DNA of 64,000 nt from a bacterium (GTDB lineage Bacteria; Armatimonadota; Fimbriimonadia; Fimbriimonadales; Fimbriimonadaceae). A program made the translations under genes and the position numbers. Of this stretch, positions 26,098 through 35,408 are shown one piece after another. The notes under the pieces are model-generated. The model was not told the DNA's origin, did no database searches, and worked only from the letters and a program-made list of their open reading frames with translations. The stretch lies in contig PNMZ01000001.1 in assembly GCA_013823945.1 (NCBI GenBank), forward strand, positions 248,001 to 312,000, given 5' to 3'. Every line of letters begins with the position of its first letter. Positions within the stretch are counted from its first letter, which is position 1.

Positions 26098-27825
26098 TTA
26101 ATTTCCTCCTCCTGACAACTGCTCAAAATATTCCTTCACTCTCTCCCGGTGCTTCCCTTTCACTTTGTTATTGCTCACTGCCGACTCCGCTGATTTTTTG
26201 TAACCAGGTAAAGCCTCTTTGTAAGGCACACTTGTCCGGCTTCCCAACATCGTTGGAGCCTTGATTTCACTAAAGGAATCGTTCCCTCGTTTCTCATCTC
26301 GATCCCCGCGTACTGCTGTGACCTTGCCTTTCCCTTCTAGTTCCATCGGATCATCACGCTTCTCGTTCTCACCTTCTCCCAAGAACTGGCCCCCTTGGGT
26401 CCCACCTTGACCGTCGGTACCGCCCATTCCCAACATTTGCATCAACTGTTGCATTTGCTCCAGGTTCATATTGCCCTGGCGCATCTGCTCCATCATCTCT
26501 TTCATCGCCTGGCGCATTGCCTCTCGCGCCGCCGGATCTTTCATCATCTCCGCCAACTGCTCCATCTGCTCCTGCATCTGCTTCATCTGCTCTTCCGTCA
26601 TCGGTTCCCCTTGCTGCATCTGCTGTTGAGCCTGCTGCATTTGCTTCATCAGCTCCTGCATCTCCTTAAACTCCGCCATGTTCTGGAGTTCTTCTAGCGC
26701 TTTCTTCACATCCTCGCTCATCTCTAATTTCTGAGCAAGGTTCTCCATCGCCTCCAACTGCTGTTCCAAAGCCTCTCGCTCACTGTCCGAAAGCCCACCT
26801 TCGCTTAACTGCTGTTCCGCCTCTTGTTTAGCCCGAGCCATCTCTTCCGCCAAACGCTCCTTTTGCGCCTCACTCATGCGCATCAGCTCATTTGTCGTCT
26901 GGTCTGCCCCAAGAGCCTTCATCATTTGATCATCAATTTGATCTCCCCGCATCTGATCAGCCCCCGATTGCTGCATCAAATCACGCATCATCTCCATTTC
27001 CATCGAATCAAGCTTCAAATCCGCAAGCTTCCCCAGATCACCTCCAGCTTCTTCGAATTTCTCCTGCAACGCACGAGCTTGAATCTGCTCCATCTTCTCC
27101 CCTGCCTTTTCCAACCGCTGTTCCGAAAGCCGCTTGGCATCCTGAGCCAATTTCTCCGCCTTCTGCATCGCCTCTTCCCGATCCAATTTCCCTCTCTCCA
27201 ACTCCCGCCCAAACTTCCTCAATTCCGCCGCGAGCTTTTTCTCCGCCGCTCGGTCAGGTGCGCCCCCTTCTATCTCCAAGTTCTTAGCCACTCGCTCAAC
27301 TTGAGCCGCAACGGATTTAAGCTCCCCTTTTGCCACTTTCTGAGCGTCCGTAAGCAAAAGATCGTTCTCCGTTACGTAAATCCCCGTTACTAAAAGTGCA
27401 AAAGCCAAGCACGCTCCCATCTGCTGAGCCCCAAACCGGAACGGATAAATCACCTTCGCTTCAACGCGATCGAGTGATATCTCCGCATCTCGCTCCAAAT
27501 CTTCTTCAAAAAACTCCCCACTCCCCTGCTTATGGAACGCCGTAGCTGCCCGATCCTCCAACCCAGCTCGCCGGTCAACACTCCGCGCAACCGCAAGCTC
27601 AGAGACAGGAAGAACCAAACCAATCACTCCCCCCACGACGAGCCCAACTCCTGCAAACATGGCCCCCCACAGGGCCGGAAAATTCACAATCAAAACATAA
27701 TCTAAACCAACTCCAACCATCGCAAGGCACGCTCCGGCAAGCAAACCGAGCCAAGCCCCTCGCCACAAACGGACGAACCGAATTCTGCGCCCAAAACGCT
27801 TAAGTTGCTGATCCAACAATTTCAT
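26098..27825 (-). CDS. DUF4175-like membrane protein with Met/Gln-rich coiled coil
   Basis: This 575-residue protein has two N-terminal membrane helices (about 25-45, 50-72) and a third at about 133-152. A long cytoplasmic or periplasmic coiled-coil region, about residues 160-470, is extremely rich in Met, Gln, Glu and Lys ('MQELMKQMQQAQQQMQQG', 'MEQMRQGNMNLEQMQQLMQM'). The tail has 'TSVPYKEALPGYKKSAESAV' and 'KGKHRERVKEYFEQLSGG', an ending seen in DUF4175-like proteins of MoxR clusters. Its start lies inside the end of the ABC permease gene (26-base overlap). It may act as a scaffold in the complex. Confidence 0.75.
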   Translation of the reverse strand: MKLLDQQLKRFGRRIRFVRLWRGAWLGLLAGACLAMVGVGLDYVLIVNFPALWGAMFAGVGLVVGGVIGLVLPVSELAVARSVDRRAGLEDRAATAFHKQGSGEFFEEDLERDAEISLDRVEAKVIYPFRFGAQQMGACLAFALLVTGIYVTENDLLLTDAQKVAKGELKSVAAQVERVAKNLEIEGGAPDRAAEKKLAAELRKFGRELERGKLDREEAMQKAEKLAQDAKRLSEQRLEKAGEKMEQIQARALQEKFEEAGGDLGKLADLKLDSMEMEMMRDLMQQSGADQMRGDQIDDQMMKALGADQTTNELMRMSEAQKERLAEEMARAKQEAEQQLSEGGLSDSEREALEQQLEAMENLAQKLEMSEDVKKALEELQNMAEFKEMQELMKQMQQAQQQMQQGEPMTEEQMKQMQEQMEQLAEMMKDPAAREAMRQAMKEMMEQMRQGNMNLEQMQQLMQMLGMGGTDGQGGTQGGQFLGEGENEKRDDPMELEGKGKVTAVRGDRDEKRGNDSFSEIKAPTMLGSRTSVPYKEALPGYKKSAESAVSNNKVKGKHRERVKEYFEQLSGGGN

Positions 27826-29359
27826 CTCGATCTACCTTTTGACCCCGACTCCGCATCACATCTAAGTTCTTTTTACGACGCTTCTCACCCCACCAAAGCA
27901 ACAAAACACCCAAGACCATCAATACCAAAGTCTTAACTCCCATCATTACGTAAGTCTCAGCGTACGGAATGAACGGATTCAACCTCAAACCCCATGGAAC
28001 ATCAAGCGTATTCCACAAATACTGCAATGCCACGCCCAAAGCCATGGGTGACGCCCCAATCAGGAAACCAAAACCCGTTACCGCTCGCCGACTTGCAACC
28101 GCATCATCAAAACTAGTCGAAACAAGCCAAACCAGAGCGAACGAGAACATGACAAAGCTCAGAATCCAACCAACCGAAAGGGCAATCTCTAAATTACGAA
28201 TCCGCCCCATGAGTTCAAACGGCAAAATGGATGCCGCCGCCATCATCATCGTAGCGATCAATAAGAAGCCAATTGCTCCGCTGGGGCGACCCCGCCATGT
28301 GTCCTGCAAAACAAATAGCCGATCGGCAAAGAACTTACGCTCTTCTGTTCGCCCATGCGCCGCAACCGCCAATGCCAAACCCACGACCAAATACGCCGGC
28401 AAGCAGAGAGCCACAAACAACGCCGTCAATCGTTCAGTCTGACCTGTCGGCATCGGCGGCAAAGATCCATAACTCCAGCCAATGATCGCCGAAAGTAATC
28501 CCACAAGCAAAAGTCCATGTAACCGCAAACTCAAGGTTTCTTTTGACCCAGCCCGCGTCATCGCAGAACCTGCCCCCAGGAGCAATACTTTCACGAAGAT
28601 CGTCGTCAGTATGCCAGCTGACACCCAATTCGGAATCTCAACGCCAAAAATCGGTAGCGACTTACCAACTGAAAAAGCTGACGCAAACGGAATCAAACCA
28701 ACAAACGGCGGAACAACCGTAAAGCCCGCTCCCATCGAAAGCAAAGCCAAAATCATCAAAAGAAAAGAAAAGCCAAACATAACACCAAAGTAGCCGAATA
28801 CCGTGCGAATGACCGTCTTCGTCGAAACAGCCAGCGGTACCGCAATCGCCGTCGCCAATCCCGCTTGCATATACATATATCCAAACTGTTCAAAAATCTC
28901 TGCCCACGTCGCACCTCCCAATGTCACACCAACCGCTGCAATGGGCAAAGCCAAAAACAGCAAAAGCCCAACCTGCCGCATCACCGCCAAATACTTTCCA
29001 ACAAAGAAATATTTTGACGATGTCGGCGAGCATTTCACCAGATCCATTGACTGAAGTTCATACTCCGACACAATCGCCGAAGCCGCCAGCATTGGCGCAA
29101 TCAACAAAATCGCCGCGTGGATGAACCCGGAAACAATCTGATAGTAAGTCGTCAAGGACGATTGAACTCCTGACGCCGAACGATTCCAAGCCGAGTTTTC
29201 GATTGCCCCATAGTTCGATATCGCAACAAGAACCAAAACACCCAAATAGATCGCCCAGTACCAGGCCGTTTTGGTTGACCGCAATTGAATCCGGTAATCC
29301 TTCACCGAATTCGCATTCCGGAAATAAATCCGGCCCTGCTCCGCCAACCATCCCGTCAT
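27800..29359 (-). CDS. ABC-2 type transporter permease
   Basis: This 519-residue integral membrane protein has about 12 hydrophobic segments. Near the N-terminus, 'SAIVSEYELQSMDLVKCSPT' resembles the conserved 'ERE.GTLE.LL..P' region of ABC-2 permeases. It begins directly after the stop codon of the ATP-binding subunit gene, so the two surely function together. A second permease (30292-31152) completes the transporter. Substrates of ABC-2 exporters in MoxR/VWA clusters are not known. Confidence 0.85.
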   Translation of the reverse strand: MTGWLAEQGRIYFRNANSVKDYRIQLRSTKTAWYWAIYLGVLVLVAISNYGAIENSAWNRSASGVQSSLTTYYQIVSGFIHAAILLIAPMLAASAIVSEYELQSMDLVKCSPTSSKYFFVGKYLAVMRQVGLLLFLALPIAAVGVTLGGATWAEIFEQFGYMYMQAGLATAIAVPLAVSTKTVIRTVFGYFGVMFGFSFLLMILALLSMGAGFTVVPPFVGLIPFASAFSVGKSLPIFGVEIPNWVSAGILTTIFVKVLLLGAGSAMTRAGSKETLSLRLHGLLLVGLLSAIIGWSYGSLPPMPTGQTERLTALFVALCLPAYLVVGLALAVAAHGRTEERKFFADRLFVLQDTWRGRPSGAIGFLLIATMMMAAASILPFELMGRIRNLEIALSVGWILSFVMFSFALVWLVSTSFDDAVASRRAVTGFGFLIGASPMALGVALQYLWNTLDVPWGLRLNPFIPYAETYVMMGVKTLVLMVLGVLLLWWGEKRRKKNLDVMRSRGQKVDRDEIVGSAT

Positions 29360-30289
29360 CTAGTTCAATGCCCCCTTCGTCACCCGCATGAACAGGTCTT
29401 CCAAATTCGCTTCCTCGTCCAGATACTCGACAACCGGGAACCCTTCATTGACCAAAACCCTCAGCAATTCCGCCTGATCCTCAGGTTGACCCGTAAAATC
29501 AAATCGCAACTCGTTCGGATTGACAAATTCTGTTCCACTCACATGCGCTTTGCCGTGCAACCACATGCTCGCTTCTGCTCCCTTTTCCAATAGCCGAACC
29601 TGAACTTTCTTCGCTGGCGTCATCGAGCGGACAACGTCTTTCACGCTTCCAAATGCCAAAAGATTGCCTTGCTCAATAATCCCAACAACCGTCGAAAAGT
29701 CCGCCAACTCCGGCAGAATATGAGAACTCACAATCACGATCTTCCCCATGCGCCCCAGCTCACCGATCAACTCCTTGAGCTCCGATCGCGCCCGGGGGTC
29801 GAGCCCGCTCGCTGGTTCGTCCAAAAGCAATAGACTCGGATTGTGTACGAGGCATCTGGCCAGGCACAACCTTTGCTGCATTCCTCGGCTCAAGCTTTGC
29901 GCAAATGCATCCTTCTTGAACCCCAAATCGGTCAGCTCCAAGACCTCATCAATCACCCGATCGCGCTCCTCTGTTGGCACTCCATACAGCGTCGCAAACA
30001 TATCCAAATACTCCCAAACCTTGATGTCTTCATAAAGCCCAAAAAAGTCCGGCATATAGCCAATCTGCTTACGCACTTCCAAATCGTTTGAGTCAATCAC
30101 CCGCCCGTTGAGCTCTGCCCGACCGCTTGTCGGCTCCAACAATGTCGCCAGCATCTTGATGGTCGTCGTTTTCCCTGCACCGTTGGAACCAATAAATCCC
30201 ATAATCTGGCCCGGCTCCAATGTGAAACTCACATTGTTCACCGCCTGAAACTGCCCGTACCGCTTATCAAGTGAATCAACCTTCAGCAT
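29360..30289 (-). CDS. ABC transporter ATP-binding protein
   Basis: This 309-residue ATPase has Walker A 'IGSNGAGKTTTIKML', Q-loop 'QIGYMPDFFGLYEDIKV', signature 'LSRGMQQRLCLARCLVHNP', Walker B 'LLLLDEPASGLD' and the H-loop 'VIVSSHILPE'. The C-terminal extension of about 90 residues is typical of ABC-2 exporters. It is flanked by two permease genes with almost no gap on either side. All catalytic motifs are intact. Confidence 0.95.
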   Translation of the reverse strand: MLKVDSLDKRYGQFQAVNNVSFTLEPGQIMGFIGSNGAGKTTTIKMLATLLEPTSGRAELNGRVIDSNDLEVRKQIGYMPDFFGLYEDIKVWEYLDMFATLYGVPTEERDRVIDEVLELTDLGFKKDAFAQSLSRGMQQRLCLARCLVHNPSLLLLDEPASGLDPRARSELKELIGELGRMGKIVIVSSHILPELADFSTVVGIIEQGNLLAFGSVKDVVRSMTPAKKVQVRLLEKGAEASMWLHGKAHVSGTEFVNPNELRFDFTGQPEDQAELLRVLVNEGFPVVEYLDEEANLEDLFMRVTKGALN

Positions 30290-30291
30290 TT

Positions 30292-31152
30292 TTATCCTTT
30301 CCCAACCGTAGAGACGCCACGCCGACGCAAACTTTCGATCCTAGCCGCCGCAAACAACATCCCACAATAGCCCGCCGCTAATTGCAAGACAATCCCCCCC
30401 GTAAGGCACAGCACAAGAGCAACTCCATTCAGATCTCTCCAGACATCTGTCGTAATCGTAAAGGTAGAGAATCCATATGGTTGAATAGCGATCAGATACC
30501 GAACGATCTCATCACTGCCGGAAATTGCTCCCGCCAACGGCAAGACGATCCCTGGCAGCACCACATAGACTCCAAAAATCAGTCCGTAACTCGAAATCAA
30601 ACTCGCCGTCGTTGTCCTGGTCACTGCCGAAACCGCCAACACCATTCCCGTCAGTCCGTATGCATAAACCAATCCCCCCAAAGTCGCGAGCGGAAGCGAA
30701 AACCAGAACGGCACAAAACTGTCATTCTCTTGCCAACCCACACTTAATTTCGCGACCGCTACGACGAGGAACAAAATCAGCATCAGCGCTACGATTGATA
30801 AAACCGGAATGACCCCTCTTAATCCCTTCGCTTTGACAATTTGAAATGAGCTAAGCGGAGCCGCCAAAATCCCTTCCAAACTCCGCTTCTGGAGTTCACC
30901 AGAAATCGTTCCGCTCACAACCGGCGGCAGAATAAGCGAAAACACACCCACCAAAGCAAACGGGAAAATCTCAATCGGAAAATCATACGCAATCTGCAAA
31001 ATCGAATAACAGACCACGACAAATGCACCCAAAATCACAATCGCGACGGCAATCTGTCCTCCCTTGGTCGCTCCCGACAGCAACCGGCGAGACTGCTGCC
31101 TCACCTCATAAAACACAACCTTTTCCGGAATCAATCGCTCAATGAAGTTCAT
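30292..31152 (-). CDS. ABC-2 type transporter permease
   Basis: This 286-residue protein has about six membrane helices. It has the family feature 'GTISGELQKRSLEGILAAPL' in the first loop, which matches the ABC-2 permease conserved motif. It begins 4 bases inside the upstream gene and ends 2 bases before the ATPase gene. It should pair with the 519-residue permease as a heterodimeric membrane part. Confidence 0.88.
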   Translation of the reverse strand: MNFIERLIPEKVVFYEVRQQSRRLLSGATKGGQIAVAIVILGAFVVVCYSILQIAYDFPIEIFPFALVGVFSLILPPVVSGTISGELQKRSLEGILAAPLSSFQIVKAKGLRGVIPVLSIVALMLILFLVVAVAKLSVGWQENDSFVPFWFSLPLATLGGLVYAYGLTGMVLAVSAVTRTTTASLISSYGLIFGVYVVLPGIVLPLAGAISGSDEIVRYLIAIQPYGFSTFTITTDVWRDLNGVALVLCLTGGIVLQLAAGYCGMLFAAARIESLRRRGVSTVGKG

Positions 31153-32951
31153 TCCCCAACCCCCAAAACGGAATAGTAAAACTTAACTCCATCTTCCCCG
31201 ACTGCCTTGCCAAAATCGCTCCCAAAGCCTGCCCCATCGATCTCACCTCGGATAGCAATCCCCAATCCTCGTGATTTATTGACGTCAATTGGAACCGAAA
31301 CTACAACGGACTGACCCGGATCCAAACTTCCCAGATCTGTCTGCGGAGCACCTACAGAAATTTGCAATCCATCGATCCGACTCTCAAACCGGTTCGTAAT
31401 CCGGCCAACCACTTTGTTTCCTTCAATCCGAAGGTCAGCCAATGCCCCCGGGGAGTCTTTCGACTGAATAAACGAAAATTCACGGAAGGACAAATTGGAG
31501 ACCTCAAATCGAGGAGCAACCACTCCCTCCAAATCCAAAAACTGATTGGTGGTTCTCACCTGACCAAACATATCTCGCTCGGCCCATCCCGACGACTCAA
31601 TCGACTCAACTCCTTGCAAACCAAGATCATAAGCCCCCGTTCCCGGGAAAAACAACTGCTGAGATCCCTCAAACTGACCTGTCGTCGAACCATCACTGCC
31701 GACCCACGTCCCCGTCGAATAACGAGATGCCTCAGCGGAATACAACCGACCCGCAAAAGCAAACAATATTCCCGCCGCCCCTACCGCAATCAACGGTGCC
31801 GTCAACCAAGCCAACTCTCCTCGCTTAAGCTTCCTCAGAACCAAAAAATTCACCGGAACTACAAGCAGAAAATATGCAAATAAAACCAAGCTGATCCGGC
31901 TCGAACTCGGCATTTCAACTCCAAATACTGAAGCCGATGGTTCGTTCATATATCCATTGTCGTCTCCAATCATGTTCATGCGCACATCAGCTCTCGGTTG
32001 CCACTGCAGAAGCTCATAAAAAAGCGCAAACCGACCACCCCACTCACGCCAAGCCGGAAAGAACGGATCAAATGCCAAGAATGTCACCGTACCAAAACCG
32101 ACTGCATGCCGAACTATGACTGGAGCATCTTCCGGCCCTAAAACCTCCGCCAAAATCTTTGGCCTGACTCTCAACATCGGGGTCGCACCCGGCACCGAAT
32201 TAGAAAACTGCCCAAATACTGCCCGGTTAGCCGCAACCATTCCCACCTGGCCCGAACCTTTCACCGGAAAAAACTTCTCCCACCGCGAGTCACTGAGAAG
32301 TGGTTGGATCGACCCACCCGGAACTGCCAAGTTCATTCCCCCCAAAACCGCTCGCTGGATTGCCGCGACCGAAGCATTGCTTAATCGCTCTGACCCCTCC
32401 CCCAAAACCAACAAGTCAAATTCACTGTAACCCACAGAACGATCCGGCGCGTTATCTGGACTGACCGCCGCAACCATGAACCCTCCCTCCCAGTTCTTCC
32501 CCTGAAACTGATTCTTCCGATCACTTTTCAAAAACGTACGCATTCCTAAAGAATCAGTGATCAGACCAATTCTTTGCCCTTCCCCTAAGCCATCACTACC
32601 TAACTCAATTGACAAATTGGTTTCGACCAAACCACGACGTACGCGTACTTCTGAACCGCCATAAAGAGCCTGATTCAAATAAATCACCCGCTCTTTCTTT
32701 GAGCCCGTCGGCATCTCAAAAAAAGTCGAAATCTGGTTCTCCCCCGCCGTCCACTTCACCTCAACAATCTCAGGTTTCCCTGAGTTCTCCAAAGTCAAAC
32801 GAACCGGAACAACCTCCGAGCCTAACCCCAAACCATCCCAAACTGGAGCATAACTCACCGTCAAATTATCTGACTTCTGCCCAAAACTGAATCCAACTGC
32901 CGCCAATCCAAGCCCCACCACCATCGCTCGAATGTGCCGCAAAAAAGCCAT
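31149..32951 (-). CDS. Exported membrane-anchored protein, first gene of the MoxR-VWA operon
   Basis: This 600-residue protein starts at ATG 32951, which gives a signal-like N-terminus (RAMVVGLGLAAVGFSFGQ); the frame is open to 33107 but that extension is not signal-like. A beta-rich periplasmic part (~30-340) includes a class I GATase-like stretch ('YSEFDLLVLGEGSERLSN'). Two membrane helices lie near 375-420 ('ISLVLFAYFLLVVPVNFLVL', 'LTAPLIAVGAAGILFAFA'), then a second beta-rich domain. It overlaps the permease gene by 4 bases. I recognise the architecture from MoxR/VWA clusters but not a function. Confidence 0.75.
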   Translation of the reverse strand: MAFLRHIRAMVVGLGLAAVGFSFGQKSDNLTVSYAPVWDGLGLGSEVVPVRLTLENSGKPEIVEVKWTAGENQISTFFEMPTGSKKERVIYLNQALYGGSEVRVRRGLVETNLSIELGSDGLGEGQRIGLITDSLGMRTFLKSDRKNQFQGKNWEGGFMVAAVSPDNAPDRSVGYSEFDLLVLGEGSERLSNASVAAIQRAVLGGMNLAVPGGSIQPLLSDSRWEKFFPVKGSGQVGMVAANRAVFGQFSNSVPGATPMLRVRPKILAEVLGPEDAPVIVRHAVGFGTVTFLAFDPFFPAWREWGGRFALFYELLQWQPRADVRMNMIGDDNGYMNEPSASVFGVEMPSSSRISLVLFAYFLLVVPVNFLVLRKLKRGELAWLTAPLIAVGAAGILFAFAGRLYSAEASRYSTGTWVGSDGSTTGQFEGSQQLFFPGTGAYDLGLQGVESIESSGWAERDMFGQVRTTNQFLDLEGVVAPRFEVSNLSFREFSFIQSKDSPGALADLRIEGNKVVGRITNRFESRIDGLQISVGAPQTDLGSLDPGQSVVVSVPIDVNKSRGLGIAIRGEIDGAGFGSDFGKAVGEDGVKFYYSVLGVGE

Positions 32952-33054
32952 ATCTTTGAACTCTAACACGTTCGCGCCAACTTCCGTTGCATTACCTACA
33001 AAATAAATCGAAAAAATAATGCTCATTTCCCCGCAAAAATGCGTAAACTGGTTG

Positions 33055-33189
33055 ATGATGAAAGCAAAAACTCTTTCCCTCATCTTCCTCGCCTTGATCG
33101 GCCTCAACGTATTCGTTGGTTGCGCACCCGCTGCCGATGCACCAGCCGAAGAAACGAAGACCGAAACTCCGGCTGAAGAAGGCGAATAA
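33055..33189 (+). CDS. Very small lipoprotein (44 residues)
   Basis: This short gene has start ATG 33055 (or ATG 33058). The product has a basic start (MMKAKT), a hydrophobic stretch (LSLIFLALIGLNVFVG), a candidate lipid Cys in 'FVGCAP', and a short acidic Ala/Glu/Thr tail ending in EEGE. The pattern of signal peptide, Cys and low-complexity tail is coherent, so I consider it a real gene. It is divergent from the nine-gene operon and ends one base before the convergent nucleotidyltransferase gene. A 12-bp hairpin inside that gene follows it. Confidence 0.65.
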   Translation: MMKAKTLSLIFLALIGLNVFVGCAPAADAPAEETKTETPAEEGE

Positions 33190-34119
33190 TTACTCCATAG
33201 ATCCGTGAAGGATCACGTCTGAGAGGTCACCCGAACGGGTGACCTCTCCTGCTATCAGAGACCCCGAAATCTCTCCGTCCACTTCCACTACCGCGTCCGC
33301 CAAGATCACCGAATCCTCAATTCGCTTCGCCCTTACTCGAACCCCAGGGCCAATCACGACGCACCCCACCAACTCCGCATCAACCTCCGCCGATTCGTCC
33401 ACCAACTGACCAGAACCCGTGAGGAACTGTGTGGTCGCCAAGAACGAATCCAACGTTCCCGTATCAAACCAACTTCCCTCGTACACACCCGGAACAACAA
33501 CCTCGCCCCGATCCACCAACATCTGGATGGCATCCGTGATCTCATATTCCCCTCGTCCGCTCGGTTGCAAATCCGGAAGAACATCCCAAATCTGCGGCCC
33601 AAAAACATACATCCCTGCCATCGCTAAATTAGACTCAGGCTCCGCTGGCTTCTCAACCAACTTGACAATTCGTCCATTCTCAACATTCGCAACTCCAAAG
33701 CGTCGCGGGTCTTCCACTTCTTTCACCAAATTCAAATTTGCCGCTCCACTATTCTGAAACTGCACAACAAATGGAGCCAACGGCTGATCGTAAATTGCAT
33801 CCCCCAAGTACAAAACAAAATCATCTCCCCCAACAAACTCTTTCGCAAACCCAACCGCATGAGCCAGCCCCTTCGGATCATTCTGCCGCACATAACTCAA
33901 GCTCAAGCCAAATTGACTCCCGTCGCCCAGCGCATCTCGCATCACGCCCTCGTTCTCGCCCACCACGACGCAAACCTCGTTGATCCCGCATCCCTTGAGC
34001 TGATCAAACGCATATTCAAGCGTCGGTTTGTTCGCAATCGGCAGGAGAGGCTTCGGAATCACCTTCGTTACCGGATAAAGTCGACTCCCCTTTCCTGCTG
34101 CCAAAATCACACCTTTCAT
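33190..34119 (-). CDS. Sugar-1-phosphate nucleotidylyltransferase (RmlA-like, long form)
   Basis: This 309-residue enzyme activates a sugar 1-phosphate with an NTP. It has the nucleotide-binding 'VILAAGKGSRLYPVTKVIPK' followed by 'PLLPIANKPTLEY', the metal-site 'DFVLYLGDAIYDQPL', and 'KLVEKPAEPESNLAMAGMYV'. The last ~70 residues form a short left-handed beta-helix-like tail ('ELVGCVVIGPGVRVRAKRIE'), as in the long glucose-1-phosphate thymidylyltransferases and archaeal-type enzymes. The exact sugar and nucleotide are not decided by sequence reading. No other sugar-nucleotide genes are adjacent. Confidence 0.9.
   Translation of the reverse strand: MKGVILAAGKGSRLYPVTKVIPKPLLPIANKPTLEYAFDQLKGCGINEVCVVVGENEGVMRDALGDGSQFGLSLSYVRQNDPKGLAHAVGFAKEFVGGDDFVLYLGDAIYDQPLAPFVVQFQNSGAANLNLVKEVEDPRRFGVANVENGRIVKLVEKPAEPESNLAMAGMYVFGPQIWDVLPDLQPSGRGEYEITDAIQMLVDRGEVVVPGVYEGSWFDTGTLDSFLATTQFLTGSGQLVDESAEVDAELVGCVVIGPGVRVRAKRIEDSVILADAVVEVDGEISGSLIAGEVTRSGDLSDVILHGSME
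33221..33248 (+). terminator. Hairpin inside the 3' end of the nucleotidyltransferase gene
   Basis: A perfect 12-bp stem (GAGAGGTCACCC / GGGTGACCTCTC) with a 4-base loop starts 32 bases after the stop of the plus-strand small lipoprotein gene, and lies within the coding end of the opposite gene. It probably serves as terminator for the lipoprotein transcript. It lacks a T-run. Confidence 0.5.
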
Positions 34120-34184
34120 TTCTGTTCAATCCTTGCGGCCTGTTTGCACCGTCCGTAGGTTAGCACGGCGGTAAATTAACGAAC

Positions 34185-35408
34185 ATGAAAAGGATTTCAT
34201 TCGGTCAAATATGCCTAGGATTGTGCCTGATTTCCGTCGCTCTCCCCGCTTGCCAATCCCAAAAGGAGATCCCTTGGCAAACGTTCGCCGAGAAGCCCGA
34301 ACCCTTCCAGCCCAGCCCAAATTCCGGAAACGCATGGGACGAATACTTCCTCGCTGCCAACCTCGCCCGACGAGCAACTGAAAAATTCTCGAACCAAGCT
34401 GACCTCCGCGATGTCGAAGAGTCAAGCTACTTGTCTCGGGTTCAGAATTCGATCAGTATTGCAACTCGCGCAAGCTCACTCCCCTGCAACGCCGATTTCG
34501 TCCCGCACGATCCATTCAAGCCTCGCCTGGAACACGAAGGTCTAACCGCTATCGGGCGTGGTATTGGAATACAAATTAAAAAAGCTGCATCATCCAATAC
34601 TGCTAGCCAAGCTGTAACGCCTATCATCACCGCCCACCGCATCGCCGATCACCTCACCCACGGAGATGTCCAAGACGCACTGCTCGGTTACTGGATCGCG
34701 TCGAACGCCCGCCAGCAAGCCGCCCCCCTTCTGGACAAACTCGATGCCGGATCACTTAATCGAATTGGCAATAGCATCCTCGCTAGCTTGGACGAAGCCG
34801 CTCCGTCATCCGAAACAATCAACAATGAATACAAGAACATGCTCATGGGTGTTCAGTTCGTTCAAGATGCGCACAAAACTCAAGATTACGGCCTCTTGAC
34901 AACAGCTTTTTATAAGCAAGCCGCCCCCGCCATCGACTATTTGCGTGGTCTCCGACCACAAGATCGCCCCCGGTTCTTTACCAACTTTGCTGCCGAAGCC
35001 AAACTGTTCTCCGAACATGCTCAATCGGTCGCCGATCAACCCGCCACCGAACGAAAATCCATCACATTTTCCGGTGAGCGACCCTGGAAACGCTTTAGCC
35101 AGCACTTATTCGAGCCCGTACTCACATTTATCGAAGCCCGCGACCGACACATTGCCCGAAGTCGCCTTTTTGCCCTCACTTGCCTAGCAACTGCCGCCGG
35201 AAAATCGACCGGCAAAGCCCCCCTCGATTTCACAAACCTGCCCCCCGAAGCGAGCACAGATCCATACACGGGCAAACCTTTTCCATATCAGCGCGCCGAA
35301 CGTGAATTCAAAATCTACAGTGTTGGCCCAGACGGTCGGGACGACGGCGGCGAATCCCGAGGAAATGGCCTCGAACCTGATATCACCATCGAGCCCGCGC
35401 CAAATTAG
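34185..35408 (+). CDS. Lipoprotein of unknown function
   Basis: This 407-residue protein has a signal peptide and lipobox-like 'SVALPACQSQ' with a Cys near residue 23. The body is largely helical. The last 60 residues, with 'DPYTGKPFPYQRAEREFKI' and 'YSVGPDGRDDGG', form a calcium-site-like or pseudopilin-tail-like ending often seen at the C-termini of planctomycete and armatimonad exported proteins. It overlaps the convergent cyclase gene by 4 bases at the stop codons. No family name is certain. Confidence 0.75.
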   Translation: MKRISFGQICLGLCLISVALPACQSQKEIPWQTFAEKPEPFQPSPNSGNAWDEYFLAANLARRATEKFSNQADLRDVEESSYLSRVQNSISIATRASSLPCNADFVPHDPFKPRLEHEGLTAIGRGIGIQIKKAASSNTASQAVTPIITAHRIADHLTHGDVQDALLGYWIASNARQQAAPLLDKLDAGSLNRIGNSILASLDEAAPSSETINNEYKNMLMGVQFVQDAHKTQDYGLLTTAFYKQAAPAIDYLRGLRPQDRPRFFTNFAAEAKLFSEHAQSVADQPATERKSITFSGERPWKRFSQHLFEPVLTFIEARDRHIARSRLFALTCLATAAGKSTGKAPLDFTNLPPEASTDPYTGKPFPYQRAEREFKIYSVGPDGRDDGGESRGNGLEPDITIEPAPN

